Shown here in pieces: positions 1 through 7,270 of a stretch of 12,597 bases of DNA. The DNA comes from an uncultured Clostridia bacterium (GTDB lineage Bacteria > Bacillota > Clostridia > TANB77 > CAG-508). The DNA is taken from positions 1 through 12,597 of the forward strand of contig CAQPRV010000018.1 in NCBI GenBank assembly GCA_948857205.1. Reading direction: 5' to 3'. The notes under the pieces were generated by a model. That model saw only the letters and a list, made by a program, of their open reading frames with translations, did not search any database and was not told where the DNA came from. How positions within the stretch are numbered: the stretch's first letter is position 1; each line of letters begins with the position of its first letter. Both the position numbers and the translations under genes were made by a program.

Positions 1-3
1 AGA

Positions 4-38
4 ACAAATTAAAGAAAATCTTTGATTTTCTTATTTGT
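4..38. terminator. Long AT-rich stem-loop downstream of the recombinase gene
   Basis: An inverted repeat lies beyond the 3' end of the minus-strand recombinase gene. The inner stem pairs 12-20 with 24-32 (9 bp, 3-nt loop). The outer stem pairs ACAAAT (4-9) with ATTTGT (33-38), with a two-base bulge between them. Its position fits an intrinsic terminator for the GH30-recombinase operon, but the sequence where a U-tract would fall on the minus strand lies outside the window, so this cannot be confirmed. It could also be a terminator for a plus-strand gene to the left, or a structured recombination site. Confidence 0.45.
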
Positions 39-111
39 GTGCGACAGGCAAATCATTTAGCTAATAGAAAGAGTTTGTATTGAAGAAATATTATTAACTA
101 ACAAAAAATTC

Positions 112-1095
112 TTATAAATTTGCTAAAGGATTACGTTCTACAGCATCTCTAATTTGTTCATTATTAACATGAGTATAAATTTCAGTAGTAGAAATACTCT
201 CATGACCAAGCAATTCTTGTAAAGCACGAATATCAACCTGACCATACTGATACATCAAAGTAGCAGCAGTATGACGCAATTTATGTACAGAATACTTTTT
301 ACTATCAAGACCAGCTTTTTCAAGTTCTTTAGTAATAATATATTGAACAGTTCTATTACTAATACGTTCACGTCTTTCACTCAAAAACAAAGCTTTATCT
401 GAAAATTTACTATCATGTTTAATACCTTCTTTAGGTTTAACTGCTAAGTAATTTGCAATAGCTTGCATACAAGCCTTATTTAAATAAATAGTTCGTTCTT
501 TATTACCTTTACCAATAACATTTAATTTACAATCGCTAAAATTAATATCTTTAGTATTAATCCCAACCAATTCAGAGAGACGCATTCCACAATTTAAAAA
601 TAGAGTAGTAATAGCATAATCTCTTTCACAGTTTCTATTATCTTCATCTGAAGCAACATCTAAAAGTTTTTTACTATCATCTAAAGACAAATACTTTGGT
701 AATCTTCTATCTTGTTTAGGGTTTTCTAAATTTTGAGAGGGGTTAAACTCTATTAAACCTGCTTTCTGGCTTAAATATTTAAAAAATACTCTTATTGTAG
801 AAGCTTTTCTAGCTCTAGTAGCTGATTTACTATGATGAACATTGCTTAAGTATGCTAAAAATGCGTGTATATCATCAAGTTTAATTTTCTTAATCTCATT
901 AATAGATATATCTTTAATAAGGATATTTTTAAACTCTGTTTCTTTTGTCAAATTAAAATGTATTTTTATAAATCGCAAAAACATCCCTAAATCATAATTA
1001 TATTCTTTTATACTATTTGGTGACTTATTTAAAATTGTTGCTGAATAATCTAAAAAAGAATTTAAATATTCTGGGTTTTCTTCTCTATTTATCAT
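112..1095 (-). CDS. Tyrosine recombinase, XerC/XerD-like
   Basis: This is a site-specific DNA recombinase of the phage-integrase/Xer family, a cytoplasmic enzyme that cuts and rejoins DNA through a 3'-phosphotyrosine link. From the ATG at 1095 the protein is 327 residues, a usual Xer length. The N-terminal SAM-like DNA-binding domain spans about 8-120 and the catalytic domain about 135-320. The active-site set is visible: Arg172 in GMRLSE, Lys196 in GKGNKER, His271 and Arg274 in HKLRH, His298 in LLGHESI, and Tyr307 in IYTH. An upstream in-frame GTG at 1104 would touch the GGAG ribosome site, whereas the ATG at 1095 has 10-nt spacing, so I choose the ATG. The gene starts 5 bp after the glycosidase stop, so the two are probably cotranscribed. 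Whether it is the chromosomal dimer-resolution enzyme or an integrase of a mobile element cannot be told here; no dif-like site was recognised. Confidence 0.93.
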   Translation of the reverse strand: MINREENPEYLNSFLDYSATILNKSPNSIKEYNYDLGMFLRFIKIHFNLTKETEFKNILIKDISINEIKKIKLDDIHAFLAYLSNVHHSKSATRARKASTIRVFFKYLSQKAGLIEFNPSQNLENPKQDRRLPKYLSLDDSKKLLDVASDEDNRNCERDYAITTLFLNCGMRLSELVGINTKDINFSDCKLNVIGKGNKERTIYLNKACMQAIANYLAVKPKEGIKHDSKFSDKALFLSERRERISNRTVQYIITKELEKAGLDSKKYSVHKLRHTAATLMYQYGQVDIRALQELLGHESISTTEIYTHVNNEQIRDAVERNPLANL

Positions 1096-1100
1096 ATATT

Positions 1101-2447
1101 TCACACTCCATTTATTATTAAAGTTACAATTGCATGACTATCTAAATTATCATGAAAAGCATAATTTTGATAACAAAAATTATATTCAATATTAAAATTA
1201 TTTTTATTAAATAATACTACAACAAGGCTATTATCATCATTTTTAAAAGCAGTAGCTAAAATATCCTCAGTAAAAGTACTTAAATGAATTCTTTGGCTAT
1301 GTGGTTTTATATATTTACTAAAATGTCCTATATAATAAAAAGCAGGCGTTTTTATATAATCTGTATTATTTTTATTTATCATTATTGGACTGTTACAATA
1401 GTTTTGTTTATGATTTGGACCACCATTATACTGTAGAACCATATTCCAATCAATAAATGCATTAACTCCATTATTTAAGTCTCCAATAATTTCTTTTACA
1501 TACATTTCAGCATTAAATAATTCATCTTTAGGTTTGAATTTAGAATATCCAGTACAACCTTCTGTATGGATTAAAAGCTTATCAGGAAATAGGCTATGTA
1601 TTAAATTTAAATTCTGAAAATGACTTCCTGTATACCAATGAAAAGCTATACCTGCAACATATTCTAGAGCTCCATTATCTATTAAACAATCTATAGTTCT
1701 TTCTAAAAGGGAATCTTTATTATGATCCCAGATTAAAAATTTTGTATTTAAATTGTTTTGTTTAAAAGTAGGGAAGAGGTAATGTCTTAATAAATCCGCT
1801 TCTTCTTGTGCAGTATATCTACAAGATTCCCAAGTTTGAGTTGCATTAGGTTCATTTTGAATTGTCATATAATCTATATTAATTCCTTCAACTTGATATG
1901 CTTTTACATATTTAACTAGATATTCAGCCCATTTATTTTTATATTCTTTTAAAAGCTTTCCTCCATTATATAAATTATTATTATCTTTCATAAAAGCAGG
2001 TGGAGACCATGGTGAAGAAAGGAATTTTATATTTTTGTTTTGTTGTTGTGCTAGTTTTATTGTTGGAATAATATAGTTTTTGTCTTTATTTATTGTAAAG
2101 TCTGATAGGTCTTTTTTGTTTGAGTAAGAATAACTTTTTAAGGAAAAGTCACAACTCCCAATTGGTAGCCTACAAAGTGTGTAATTTAAGCCCCTTGAAG
2201 AAAAGTATTCTTCTACTATTTTTTTAGCAGTTTCCGTTTTTGTTTGATTTATTGCATATCCTGTACTTTCTGTAAAAGCTCCTCCAAATCCTATAATTTT
2301 TTGGTATTTGTATTCTGGATTTATATTTATTTTGTTACTTTCTATTGGATGGTCTATAGTAGAAAGTGTAAGATTTTCTGTCTTGTGTAAGAAGTATTTT
2401 CTTCTTAAATTTGTTTCTATTTTTTGTATTTTCATTTTTAATTTCAT
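1101..2447 (-). CDS. Glycoside hydrolase family 30 (glucosylceramidase-type beta-glycosidase)
   Basis: This is a retaining beta-glycosidase of family GH30, related to glucosylceramidase, expected to remove beta-linked sugars such as glucose or xylose. Visible marks, numbered from the ATG at 2447: the N-terminal IGFGGAFTES motif (52-61), WSPPAFMK (147-154), the acid/base Glu199 in TIQNEPN, FHWYTG (269-274), and the nucleophile Glu296 in IHTEGCTGYS. The C-terminal part, from about 380, is the small beta-sandwich typical of the family. There is no signal peptide, so the enzyme is probably intracellular and works on imported oligosaccharides or glycosides. The AGGAAGGA site is almost adjacent to the first ATG (2447), and an in-frame ATG at 2435 has a longer spacing of about 13, so the exact start is uncertain by four residues. 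The preferred recombinase start lies 5 bp beyond the stop. Exact substrate is not deducible. Confidence 0.93.
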   Translation of the reverse strand: MKLKMKIQKIETNLRRKYFLHKTENLTLSTIDHPIESNKININPEYKYQKIIGFGGAFTESTGYAINQTKTETAKKIVEEYFSSRGLNYTLCRLPIGSCDFSLKSYSYSNKKDLSDFTINKDKNYIIPTIKLAQQQNKNIKFLSSPWSPPAFMKDNNNLYNGGKLLKEYKNKWAEYLVKYVKAYQVEGINIDYMTIQNEPNATQTWESCRYTAQEEADLLRHYLFPTFKQNNLNTKFLIWDHNKDSLLERTIDCLIDNGALEYVAGIAFHWYTGSHFQNLNLIHSLFPDKLLIHTEGCTGYSKFKPKDELFNAEMYVKEIIGDLNNGVNAFIDWNMVLQYNGGPNHKQNYCNSPIMINKNNTDYIKTPAFYYIGHFSKYIKPHSQRIHLSTFTEDILATAFKNDDNSLVVVLFNKNNFNIEYNFCYQNYAFHDNLDSHAIVTLIINGV

Positions 2448-2488
2448 TCCTTCCTAAGGCACAAATCTGGTTGGAAAAGAATTAAATT

Positions 2489-2519
2489 TCAAACGCAGTT
2501 TGACAATGTCAAAATTATA
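2489..2519 (-). promoter_or_regulatory. Promoter -10 and operator-like palindrome for the GH30 gene
   Basis: Read on the minus strand, a perfect TATAAT lies at 2519-2514 and is followed at once by the palindrome TTTGACA-T-TGTCAAA (2513-2499), which would cover the transcription start. A second small inverted repeat, CAAAC-gca-GTTTG, overlaps it at 2490-2502. No good -35 is seen 17 bp upstream of the TATAAT. A repressor binding here would block initiation, as is common for sugar-utilisation genes. The regulator is unknown. The assignment rests only on symmetry and position. Confidence 0.4.
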
Positions 2520-2674
2520 ATTATTTTTCAACCTTGACTCCTATATTATCAGTTTATGAAAATATTTCTATTTTGTATTATATAATAAAAAATATTAAAA
2601 GAAAAGAATTTTATTTTTTGTAATTATGTGATAATATAAATAAAGTTATTCATTCATGAGAGGAGAAATGATAT

Positions 2675-2972
2675 ATGTATTATCCAAAGCAAATACCATA
2701 TTTATTAGATAAAGAATTTAAACAAAATGTAGAATATAAGGAATACAAGATAAAAGAACTTGAAGATTATTGTATGTGTATTTGGACAATGAAGTCAAAG
2801 AAAATATTAGACAAAACTATACAAAATAACATTTTACCAGATGCATGTGTTAGAAGAAAATATGAATTTAATTGATATTTCCAATATCTGTGGATTTTAT
2901 GATCAATCACATTTTATAAAAGAAATTAAAAGATATACAGGTATTTCCCCATTAGAATTACTTGAAAATTAA
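2675..2972 (+). pseudogene. AraC-family regulator remnant (internal deletion with frameshift)
   Basis: Only the two ends of an AraC-type transcription factor remain. Bases 2675 to about 2850 encode roughly 58 residues resembling the start of the AraC proteins with an N-terminal DUF6597-like domain (MYYPKQIPYLLDKEF, then LEDYCMCIW and ILPDACV). In a different frame, from about 2850 to the TAA at 2970-2972, the DNA reads as the second helix-turn-helix of the AraC DNA-binding domain (IDISNICGFYDQSHFIKEIK, then YTGISPLELLEN). Complete relatives are around 260-280 residues, so about 170 residues are missing and the two halves are out of frame. Reading through the N-terminal frame alone gives a 66-residue product. 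The ribosome site AGGAG at 2661-2665 is intact. The next gene is a VOC protein, a frequent neighbour and likely former target. I am confident of the family from the C-terminal motif. Confidence 0.85.
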
Positions 2973-3044
2973 CAAATAATGTCCGTTTTTTACAATATAA
3001 AAAATACTTTCTTATTTTATAATTTCTAGTGGAGGTAGAAATTT

Positions 3045-3425
3045 ATGTATGAAACAATAACAACAAATATTATGGTTAAAGATGTAAAAGAAACAATAAA
3101 ATTTTATGAAGAAAAATTAGGTTTTAAAAAAATACTAAGTGTTCCAGAAGAGGGAGAGATTTTAAATTTTGCCATTTTAAATAAGGATAATATATCTATA
3201 ATGCTACAAGAACAAAATAATCTTATTGAAGAATATCCAACTTTAAAAACAGATAAAATAGTACCAACTTTTACTTTATTTATAACTGTTGATGATGTTG
3301 TAAAAAATTATAACAATATAAAAGATAAAGTTAAAATTGCTAAAGAGCTTCATAAAACCTTTTATGGAAAAGATGAATTTGCTATTTTTGATAATAATGG
3401 AAATATATTAACAATTTCTTGTTAA
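3045..3425 (+). CDS. VOC-superfamily (glyoxalase/bleomycin-resistance fold) protein
   Basis: A 126-residue protein with the paired beta-alpha-beta-beta-beta modules of the vicinal oxygen chelate fold. The first half has the typical opening, including VKDVKETIKFYEEKLGFK (about 12-29). The second half has FTLFITVDDV and ends in the FAIFDNNGNILTIS strand, the usual place of the DP-x-GN motif. The family includes glyoxalase I, dioxygenases and antibiotic-sequestering proteins. The N-terminal metal ligand position (near Thr6/Asn8) and the C-terminal one (Thr in NILTI) lack the His/Glu expected of metal-dependent members, so it may bind ligands without a metal. Start at the ATG is supported by GGAGG at 3031-3035. 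It follows the AraC remnant by 72 bp and is closed by a terminator. Substrate is unknown. Confidence 0.85.
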   Translation: MYETITTNIMVKDVKETIKFYEEKLGFKKILSVPEEGEILNFAILNKDNISIMLQEQNNLIEEYPTLKTDKIVPTFTLFITVDDVVKNYNNIKDKVKIAKELHKTFYGKDEFAIFDNNGNILTISC

Positions 3426-3459
3426 AACTATGAAGCAAGCTAGAAATAGTTTGTTTTTT
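3425..3459 (+). terminator. Intrinsic terminator of the VOC gene
   Basis: AAACTAT (3425-3431), touching the stop codon, pairs with ATAGTTT (3446-3452) across a 14-nt loop and is followed by GTTTTTT. The stem is only 7 bp, but its position and T-run fit an intrinsic terminator. Confidence 0.6.
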
Positions 3460-3691
3460 AGTTTATATTATTTATTTTTATAAAATATAATAAAACACTA
3501 AAATAGTTTATAATAAGAATATGATAAAATGTTATAAAATCAATACTTTTAAGGAATATAAAAAATTGAAAAAAATAAAAAAATGATACTAATAAGATAC
3601 TAACCTCATAGAGTTTTATACAATCTTATAGAGCTTTTAAAGAAAAAACACAAAACAAAAGTTTATCTTTGGAAATGTTGAAAAATAGAGA

Positions 3692-3743
3692 AATAAGTTA
3701 AAAAAGAAGTTTACAAAATACTTTTTTGGCTTATTATTTTTTT
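3692..3743 (+). terminator. Strong intrinsic terminator with no gene directly upstream
   Basis: AATAAG-TT-AAAAAAG (3692-3706) pairs with CTTTTTT-GG-CTTATT (3721-3735). In RNA this gives a 15-bp stem including two U-G wobbles, with a 14-nt loop, followed directly by A and seven Ts (3737-3743). It lies more than 230 bp beyond the VOC terminator and has no recognised gene before it. It may be a backup terminator, the end of a small RNA, or a leftover from a deleted gene. Confidence 0.7.
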
Positions 3744-3754
3744 GCCTGTTTTCA

Positions 3755-3783
3755 TATACATTTTTTTAGAATAATGTTATAAT
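3755..3783 (+). promoter_or_regulatory. Sigma-A type promoter for the DUF5131 fragment
   Basis: TATACA (3755-3760) and TATAAT (3778-3783) are 17 bp apart, and TG at 3775-3776 makes an extended -10 (TGTTATAAT). The start of transcription would be about 34 bases before the ATG at 3824. Confidence 0.65.
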
Positions 3784-3823
3784 GATAGCCATAACTAATA
3801 AGTTTTTTTAAGGTGGTATAAAT

Positions 3824-3931
3824 ATGGCAATGTGGAATGCTTGGCGAGGTTGTAAAAAATGTAGTGATGGGTGTTTACATTGCTATATTCATAAAGGTGA
3901 TACAAATATTGATTATAAAAGTAATCGCTAA
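3824..3931 (+). pseudogene. DUF5131-family protein, N-terminal fragment
   Basis: The reading frame encodes 35 residues starting MAMWNAWRGCKKCSDGCLHC and continuing YIHKGDTNID before a stop. This is the characteristic N-terminus of DUF5131 proteins (the phage Gp37/Gp68-like group, thought to be related to radical-SAM/SPL-type enzymes), with Cys10, Cys13, Cys17 and Cys20. Intact members are well over 200 residues, so this is a remnant. The match ends near residue 26, where the usual basic/Gly stretch before Ile-Asp is missing, and no later part of the family is seen downstream. A good promoter and the ribosome site AAGGTGG (3810-3816, 7-nt spacing) are still present, so a 35-residue cysteine-rich peptide could still be made. 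A retained function is not shown. Confidence 0.75.
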
Positions 3932-3985
3932 ATTACAATCTAGCGAGGATATAAAAAGTAATAGATAAGAAAAAATACCATTTTA

Positions 3986-4014
3986 TGGACTTTTTAGGCT
4001 ATATATGATATAAC
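3986..4014 (+). promoter_or_regulatory. Probable promoter of the penicillin-binding protein gene
   Basis: TGGACT (3986-3991) is 17 bp from TATAAC (4009-4014), with TG at 4006-4007 giving an extended -10. This places the transcript start near 4021, with a leader of about 30 bases. Confidence 0.5.
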
Positions 4015-4050
4015 TACACACAATCAACAAATACAAGGAAAGTGATAAAA

Positions 4051-6555
4051 TTGAATAAAATAAAAAATAAAAAAGGAAAAAAAGTACAAAAAAGAAAAGA
4101 ACAAGAACTAATTGAAGATGAAGAAAAGGAATATATAAATCCCAGAAGAAAAAAAGGCAAAGAAAAAAACAAAAAGCACAAGAAAATAAAAAGAATAATT
4201 TTAATAATAATTATAATTAGTATAATTATTTTCGGTATAAATTTAGGAATAACAACACATACATGGAAAACCCTAGCAAAAGACATGATTCTAAATGAAT
4301 TTTCAGTAGTAAGAGACATAGAAGGCAACACAATAGCAACCTTAGGAAGTGAAAAGAAAAAAGAAAAAATAAGCATATCAGAAATTCCAAACAATTTAAA
4401 AAATGCATATGTAGCAATAGAAGACCAAAGATTTTATTCACATGGAGGAATAGACATAAAAAGGACAGGAGGAGCCATTATTTCATACATATTTCATGCT
4501 GGAAGTTCATCTTATGGAGGTAGCTCAATTACACAACAATTAGTAAAAAACCTAACAGGAGATTCCACAGATAGTATAATTAGAAAAACAAAAGAATGGT
4601 GGAAAGCAATTCAATTAGAAACAGTACTAAATAAAGAACAAATATTAGAACTTTATTTAAATGTTATCTATGTTGGACCTAATATATATGGTGTTGAAAC
4701 AGGTAGCAAGTACTATTTTAATAAATCTGTAAAAGACTTAACACTAGAAGAGTGTGCATTTTTAGCAGGAATTAATAACTCACCAAATTCTTATAATCCA
4801 TTTATGGAAAGTGATAATACAGAAAAAATAAAAAAGAGAACTAAAATTGTCTTGTCAAAAATGTTAGAATTAGAATATATAAACCAAGAAGAATATGATG
4901 AAGCAGTATCAAAAGTTGAATCTGGATTAAAATTTCATAAAGGTACAATAAATTCTGGAGATGCAGTATATTCATATCATACAGATGCATTAATAATAGA
5001 ACTTATAGAAGACATCAAAAATAAATATAATATTTCTGAAAGCTTTGCCAAAAATTATATAGAAATGGCAGGATTAAAGATTTATAGTACGCAAAATTCT
5101 ACAATTCAGGCAAAAACAGAAAGCGAATTTGAGAAAAGCAAATATAGTTTAGCATCAAAAACAGGAGGAAATTCATCTCAAGCTGCAATGGTAATTATAG
5201 ATCATAAAACTGGTAATGTAGTAGCATGTATAGGAGGATTAGGGAAAAAAACAGAATCACGTTCATTAAATAGAGCAACGCAAAGTATAAGGCAAACAGG
5301 TTCAGCAATTAAACCTATTTCTGTATTAATACCTGCAATTGACAAGAAAATTATTACTGCTTCATCAATATATGATGACACTGAAAGAGACTTTGCAGAT
5401 GGATACCATCCAACAGATTATAATCCATCTTTAGGAAAAATTACAGTTAGAAGAGCTGTAGAATCATCTCAAAATTTACCTTTCGTAGAAATAATGGAAC
5501 AATTAAAGCCTAGTAAAGCTATACAATATCTAGAAAAAATGGGTATTACTACCTTAACAAAAGATGATAATAATTTGGTGTTAGCTTTAGGAGGACTTCA
5601 AGATGGAATAAGTCCTTTACAAATGGCAGGGGCATATGCAACAATAGCAAATGATGGAATATATCTAGAACCTATTTTTTACAAAAAAATAGAAAAACAG
5701 AATGGAACTTTATTAATTGAAAATACACAAAAAAGTAAAAAAGTTGTATCAGAAGAAGTAGCCTATATAGTAAAAGAATTATTAACCGAGCCAGTATTAG
5801 GTGCTAATGGAACAGCAAATTATTGTTCAATCTCTAATATTGATGTTTCAGCAAAGACTGGTACAACTGATGATAATTATGATAGATGGCTTTGTGGATT
5901 TACTCCATATTACACTGCAGTAACTTGGTATGGATATGATGTAAATGAATCTATTGAATACAACGAAAAAAATCCAGCTGGATTAATTTGGGCTAGGGTA
6001 ATGTCTAATATTCATTTAGGCTTATCTCCAGCAAGATATGATAAACCATCTAAGGTAACATCAGCTATAATTTGCTCAAAAACAGGATTAAAGGCAAATA
6101 GTGGATGTCCAGACACTTATGAAGAATACTTTCTAAAGTCTACAGTTCCAAAGAATTGTACAGAGCATGTAGGAGGAGAAATAAAAGATAATAATAAATC
6201 TAAGAAAAATACTACTATAAATACTCAACAAAATATAAAAAATACAATAACAGATAATACAAATACTAAAACAGATGAAGTAAAAAAAGAAAATAATAAT
6301 ATAAACTCAATAAATAATGTGGTAAAAAATACAAATACATCAAATAACTCAAAGGCTTTAAATAATAGTAATTCAAGCAAAAATAATATAATACAAAATA
6401 CATCTAATAATAATGCACAAAATACAATTAAAAATAATACTTCAAAAAATATACAAAAAAATAATAATACTACTAATACTAATAATTCTAATAAGTCTAA
6501 CAATACTACTAATACAAATAATACATTAACAAAAAATAATAATACAGGAAATTAA
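4051..6555 (+). CDS. Class A penicillin-binding protein (PBP1A-type, bifunctional)
   Basis: A peptidoglycan synthase that polymerises lipid II into glycan chains and cross-links the stem peptides at the outer face of the membrane. Residues below are numbered from an upstream in-frame GTG at 4042. I prefer the TTG at 4051 (834 residues) because AAGGA (4035-4039) has proper spacing to it and is almost in contact with the GTG. A Lys/Glu-rich cytoplasmic tail (1-50) precedes one membrane anchor (about 51-71). The GT51 transglycosylase domain (about 85-265) has catalytic Glu127 in EDQRFYSHGG and the GGSSITQQLVKN motif. The transpeptidase domain has Ser421-Ala-Ile-Lys424 (SxxK), Ser476-Gln-Asn478 (SxN) and Lys605-Thr-Gly607. 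From about residue 715 the protein becomes a low-complexity Asn/Thr/Ser/Lys tail of some 120 residues. It stands alone with its own promoter and a downstream hairpin. Confidence 0.96.
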   Translation: MNKIKNKKGKKVQKRKEQELIEDEEKEYINPRRKKGKEKNKKHKKIKRIILIIIIISIIIFGINLGITTHTWKTLAKDMILNEFSVVRDIEGNTIATLGSEKKKEKISISEIPNNLKNAYVAIEDQRFYSHGGIDIKRTGGAIISYIFHAGSSSYGGSSITQQLVKNLTGDSTDSIIRKTKEWWKAIQLETVLNKEQILELYLNVIYVGPNIYGVETGSKYYFNKSVKDLTLEECAFLAGINNSPNSYNPFMESDNTEKIKKRTKIVLSKMLELEYINQEEYDEAVSKVESGLKFHKGTINSGDAVYSYHTDALIIELIEDIKNKYNISESFAKNYIEMAGLKIYSTQNSTIQAKTESEFEKSKYSLASKTGGNSSQAAMVIIDHKTGNVVACIGGLGKKTESRSLNRATQSIRQTGSAIKPISVLIPAIDKKIITASSIYDDTERDFADGYHPTDYNPSLGKITVRRAVESSQNLPFVEIMEQLKPSKAIQYLEKMGITTLTKDDNNLVLALGGLQDGISPLQMAGAYATIANDGIYLEPIFYKKIEKQNGTLLIENTQKSKKVVSEEVAYIVKELLTEPVLGANGTANYCSISNIDVSAKTGTTDDNYDRWLCGFTPYYTAVTWYGYDVNESIEYNEKNPAGLIWARVMSNIHLGLSPARYDKPSKVTSAIICSKTGLKANSGCPDTYEEYFLKSTVPKNCTEHVGGEIKDNNKSKKNTTINTQQNIKNTITDNTNTKTDEVKKENNNINSINNVVKNTNTSNNSKALNNSNSSKNNIIQNTSNNNAQNTIKNNTSKNIQKNNNTTNTNNSNKSNNTTNTNNTLTKNNNTGN

Positions 6556-6557
6556 AA

Positions 6558-6612
6558 AACATAATTAAAATTTTGTATACATTAGAAATTGTTACAAAGT
6601 TTTAATTATGTT
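6558..6612 (+). terminator. Long hairpin after the penicillin-binding protein gene
   Basis: AACATAATTAAAA-T-TTTGTA (6558-6577) pairs with TACAAA-G-TTTTAATTATGTT (6593-6612), giving a 20-bp stem with one U-G wobble and a 15-nt loop, two bases after the stop codon. It is probably the terminator, although the plus-strand T-run after it is interrupted (ATATTTATTT). On the minus strand it would be followed by TTTTT, so it may work in both directions. Confidence 0.6.
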
Positions 6613-6656
6613 ATATTTATTTAATAATAAGAATAAAAAATTTTTTTCATAAAATT

Positions 6657-6690
6657 TGTAACCTTTTTTATTAAAATGGGATTATATAAA
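6657..6690 (+). promoter_or_regulatory. Candidate ECF-type promoter of the sigma factor gene
   Basis: TGTAAC (6657-6662), followed by C, resembles the AAC-containing -35 element used by many ECF sigma factors. The bases about 16-22 bp downstream (GGATTATATAAA) could hold the -10. ECF sigma genes often control themselves, so this may be an autoregulatory promoter. A normal sigma-A -35 with proper spacing to the TATATA is not evident. Based on short motifs only. Confidence 0.35.
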
Positions 6691-6724
6691 TGAAAGTACT
6701 TTTAATAAGGAGTTTAGATCTAAA

Positions 6725-7270
6725 TTGAAAAATGAAACAATAGAAGACTTTAAAGAAAACGAAAAATTAAATGTAGAAAAACTAATTAATAGTTATAATT
6801 CCTATATATATAAGATATTGAAAAATAGTATCTCAAATGAACTTGATATACAAGAAATAATTTCTGATGTATTTTTAATATTCTGGAAAAATTATAAAGA
6901 TTTAGACAATAATACAATAGTAAAACCCTATCTTATAGGAATTACAAAGAATCTAATAAAAAAGAAATATAGAGAGTATAGTTTTAAAATAGAAAATCTT
7001 GAAAAATATGAAAATGAAATTCCTTATAATATTAGTATAGAAAATTTAATAGAAGATAAAGAAAAGGCAAAGATATTATCAGATTCTTTAAGAAATATTA
7101 AAGCTCTTGACAGAGAAATATTCATAAAGTTTTATTACAATCAAAACAAAATAAAAGAAATTTCTAAGATATTAAATATTTCAGAAGCAAAAGTAAAAGT
7201 AATTTTATATAGGACAAGAAAAAAAATTAAGAAAAGTTTAAAAGAAAGAGGGTATGACTATGGAAAATAA
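6725..7270 (+). CDS. Sigma-70-family RNA polymerase sigma factor (ECF-like)
   Basis: A 181-residue sigma factor with only regions 2 and 4, the layout of extracytoplasmic-function sigmas that redirect RNA polymerase to stress or surface-related promoters. Region 2 spans about 20-85, with SDVFLIFWKNY (47-57) and WKNYKDL followed by YLIGITKNLIKKKYRE (69-84). Region 4 spans about 120-175, with LRNIKALDREIFIKFYYN (122-139) and the recognition helix region ISKILNISEAKVKVILYRTR (146-165). The start is a TTG with AAGGAG at 6707-6712, a rather long 12-nt spacing. The following gene overlaps its end by 11 bp from the preferred start, so the two are translationally coupled, as usual for a sigma and its anti-sigma. 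The exact sigma subgroup and signal are unknown. Confidence 0.88.
   Translation: MKNETIEDFKENEKLNVEKLINSYNSYIYKILKNSISNELDIQEIISDVFLIFWKNYKDLDNNTIVKPYLIGITKNLIKKKYREYSFKIENLEKYENEIPYNISIENLIEDKEKAKILSDSLRNIKALDREIFIKFYYNQNKIKEISKILNISEAKVKVILYRTRKKIKKSLKERGYDYGK

Larger units (their letters stand above)
3460..3823. other. Gene-free stretch with short direct repeats and an orphan terminator
   Basis: I find no convincing coding region in these 364 bases. They contain two copies of GATACTAA (3585-3592 and 3596-3603, 11-bp period), followed by two related blocks, TCATAGAGTTTTA (3606-3618) and TTATAGAGCTTTTA (3626-3639), about 20 bp apart. Further right are a strong terminator (3692-3743) and the promoter of the DUF5131 fragment. 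The repeats may be degenerate binding sites or slippage products. A short untranslated RNA ending at the terminator is possible but unproven. Confidence 0.5.

Noticed and set aside
3..83. Open plus-strand frame at the left edge, possible end of an upstream gene
   Set aside because: Only 26 codons, no recognisable protein motif, and it runs through the long hairpin.
3585..3639. Direct repeats read as a CRISPR array
   Set aside because: Units are only 8-14 bases, degenerate and too close together; there are no spacers and no cas genes.
4014..4394. Minus-strand reading frames inside the penicillin-binding protein gene (also 4226-4441 and 6225-6503)
   Set aside because: They are hydrophobic antisense shadows of Lys/Asn-rich coding sequence, with no ribosome sites.
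6690..6728. 12-codon leader ORF (ATG to TGA) overlapping the sigma factor TTG start
   Set aside because: It has no ribosome site of its own and contains the sigma ribosome site; most likely accidental.
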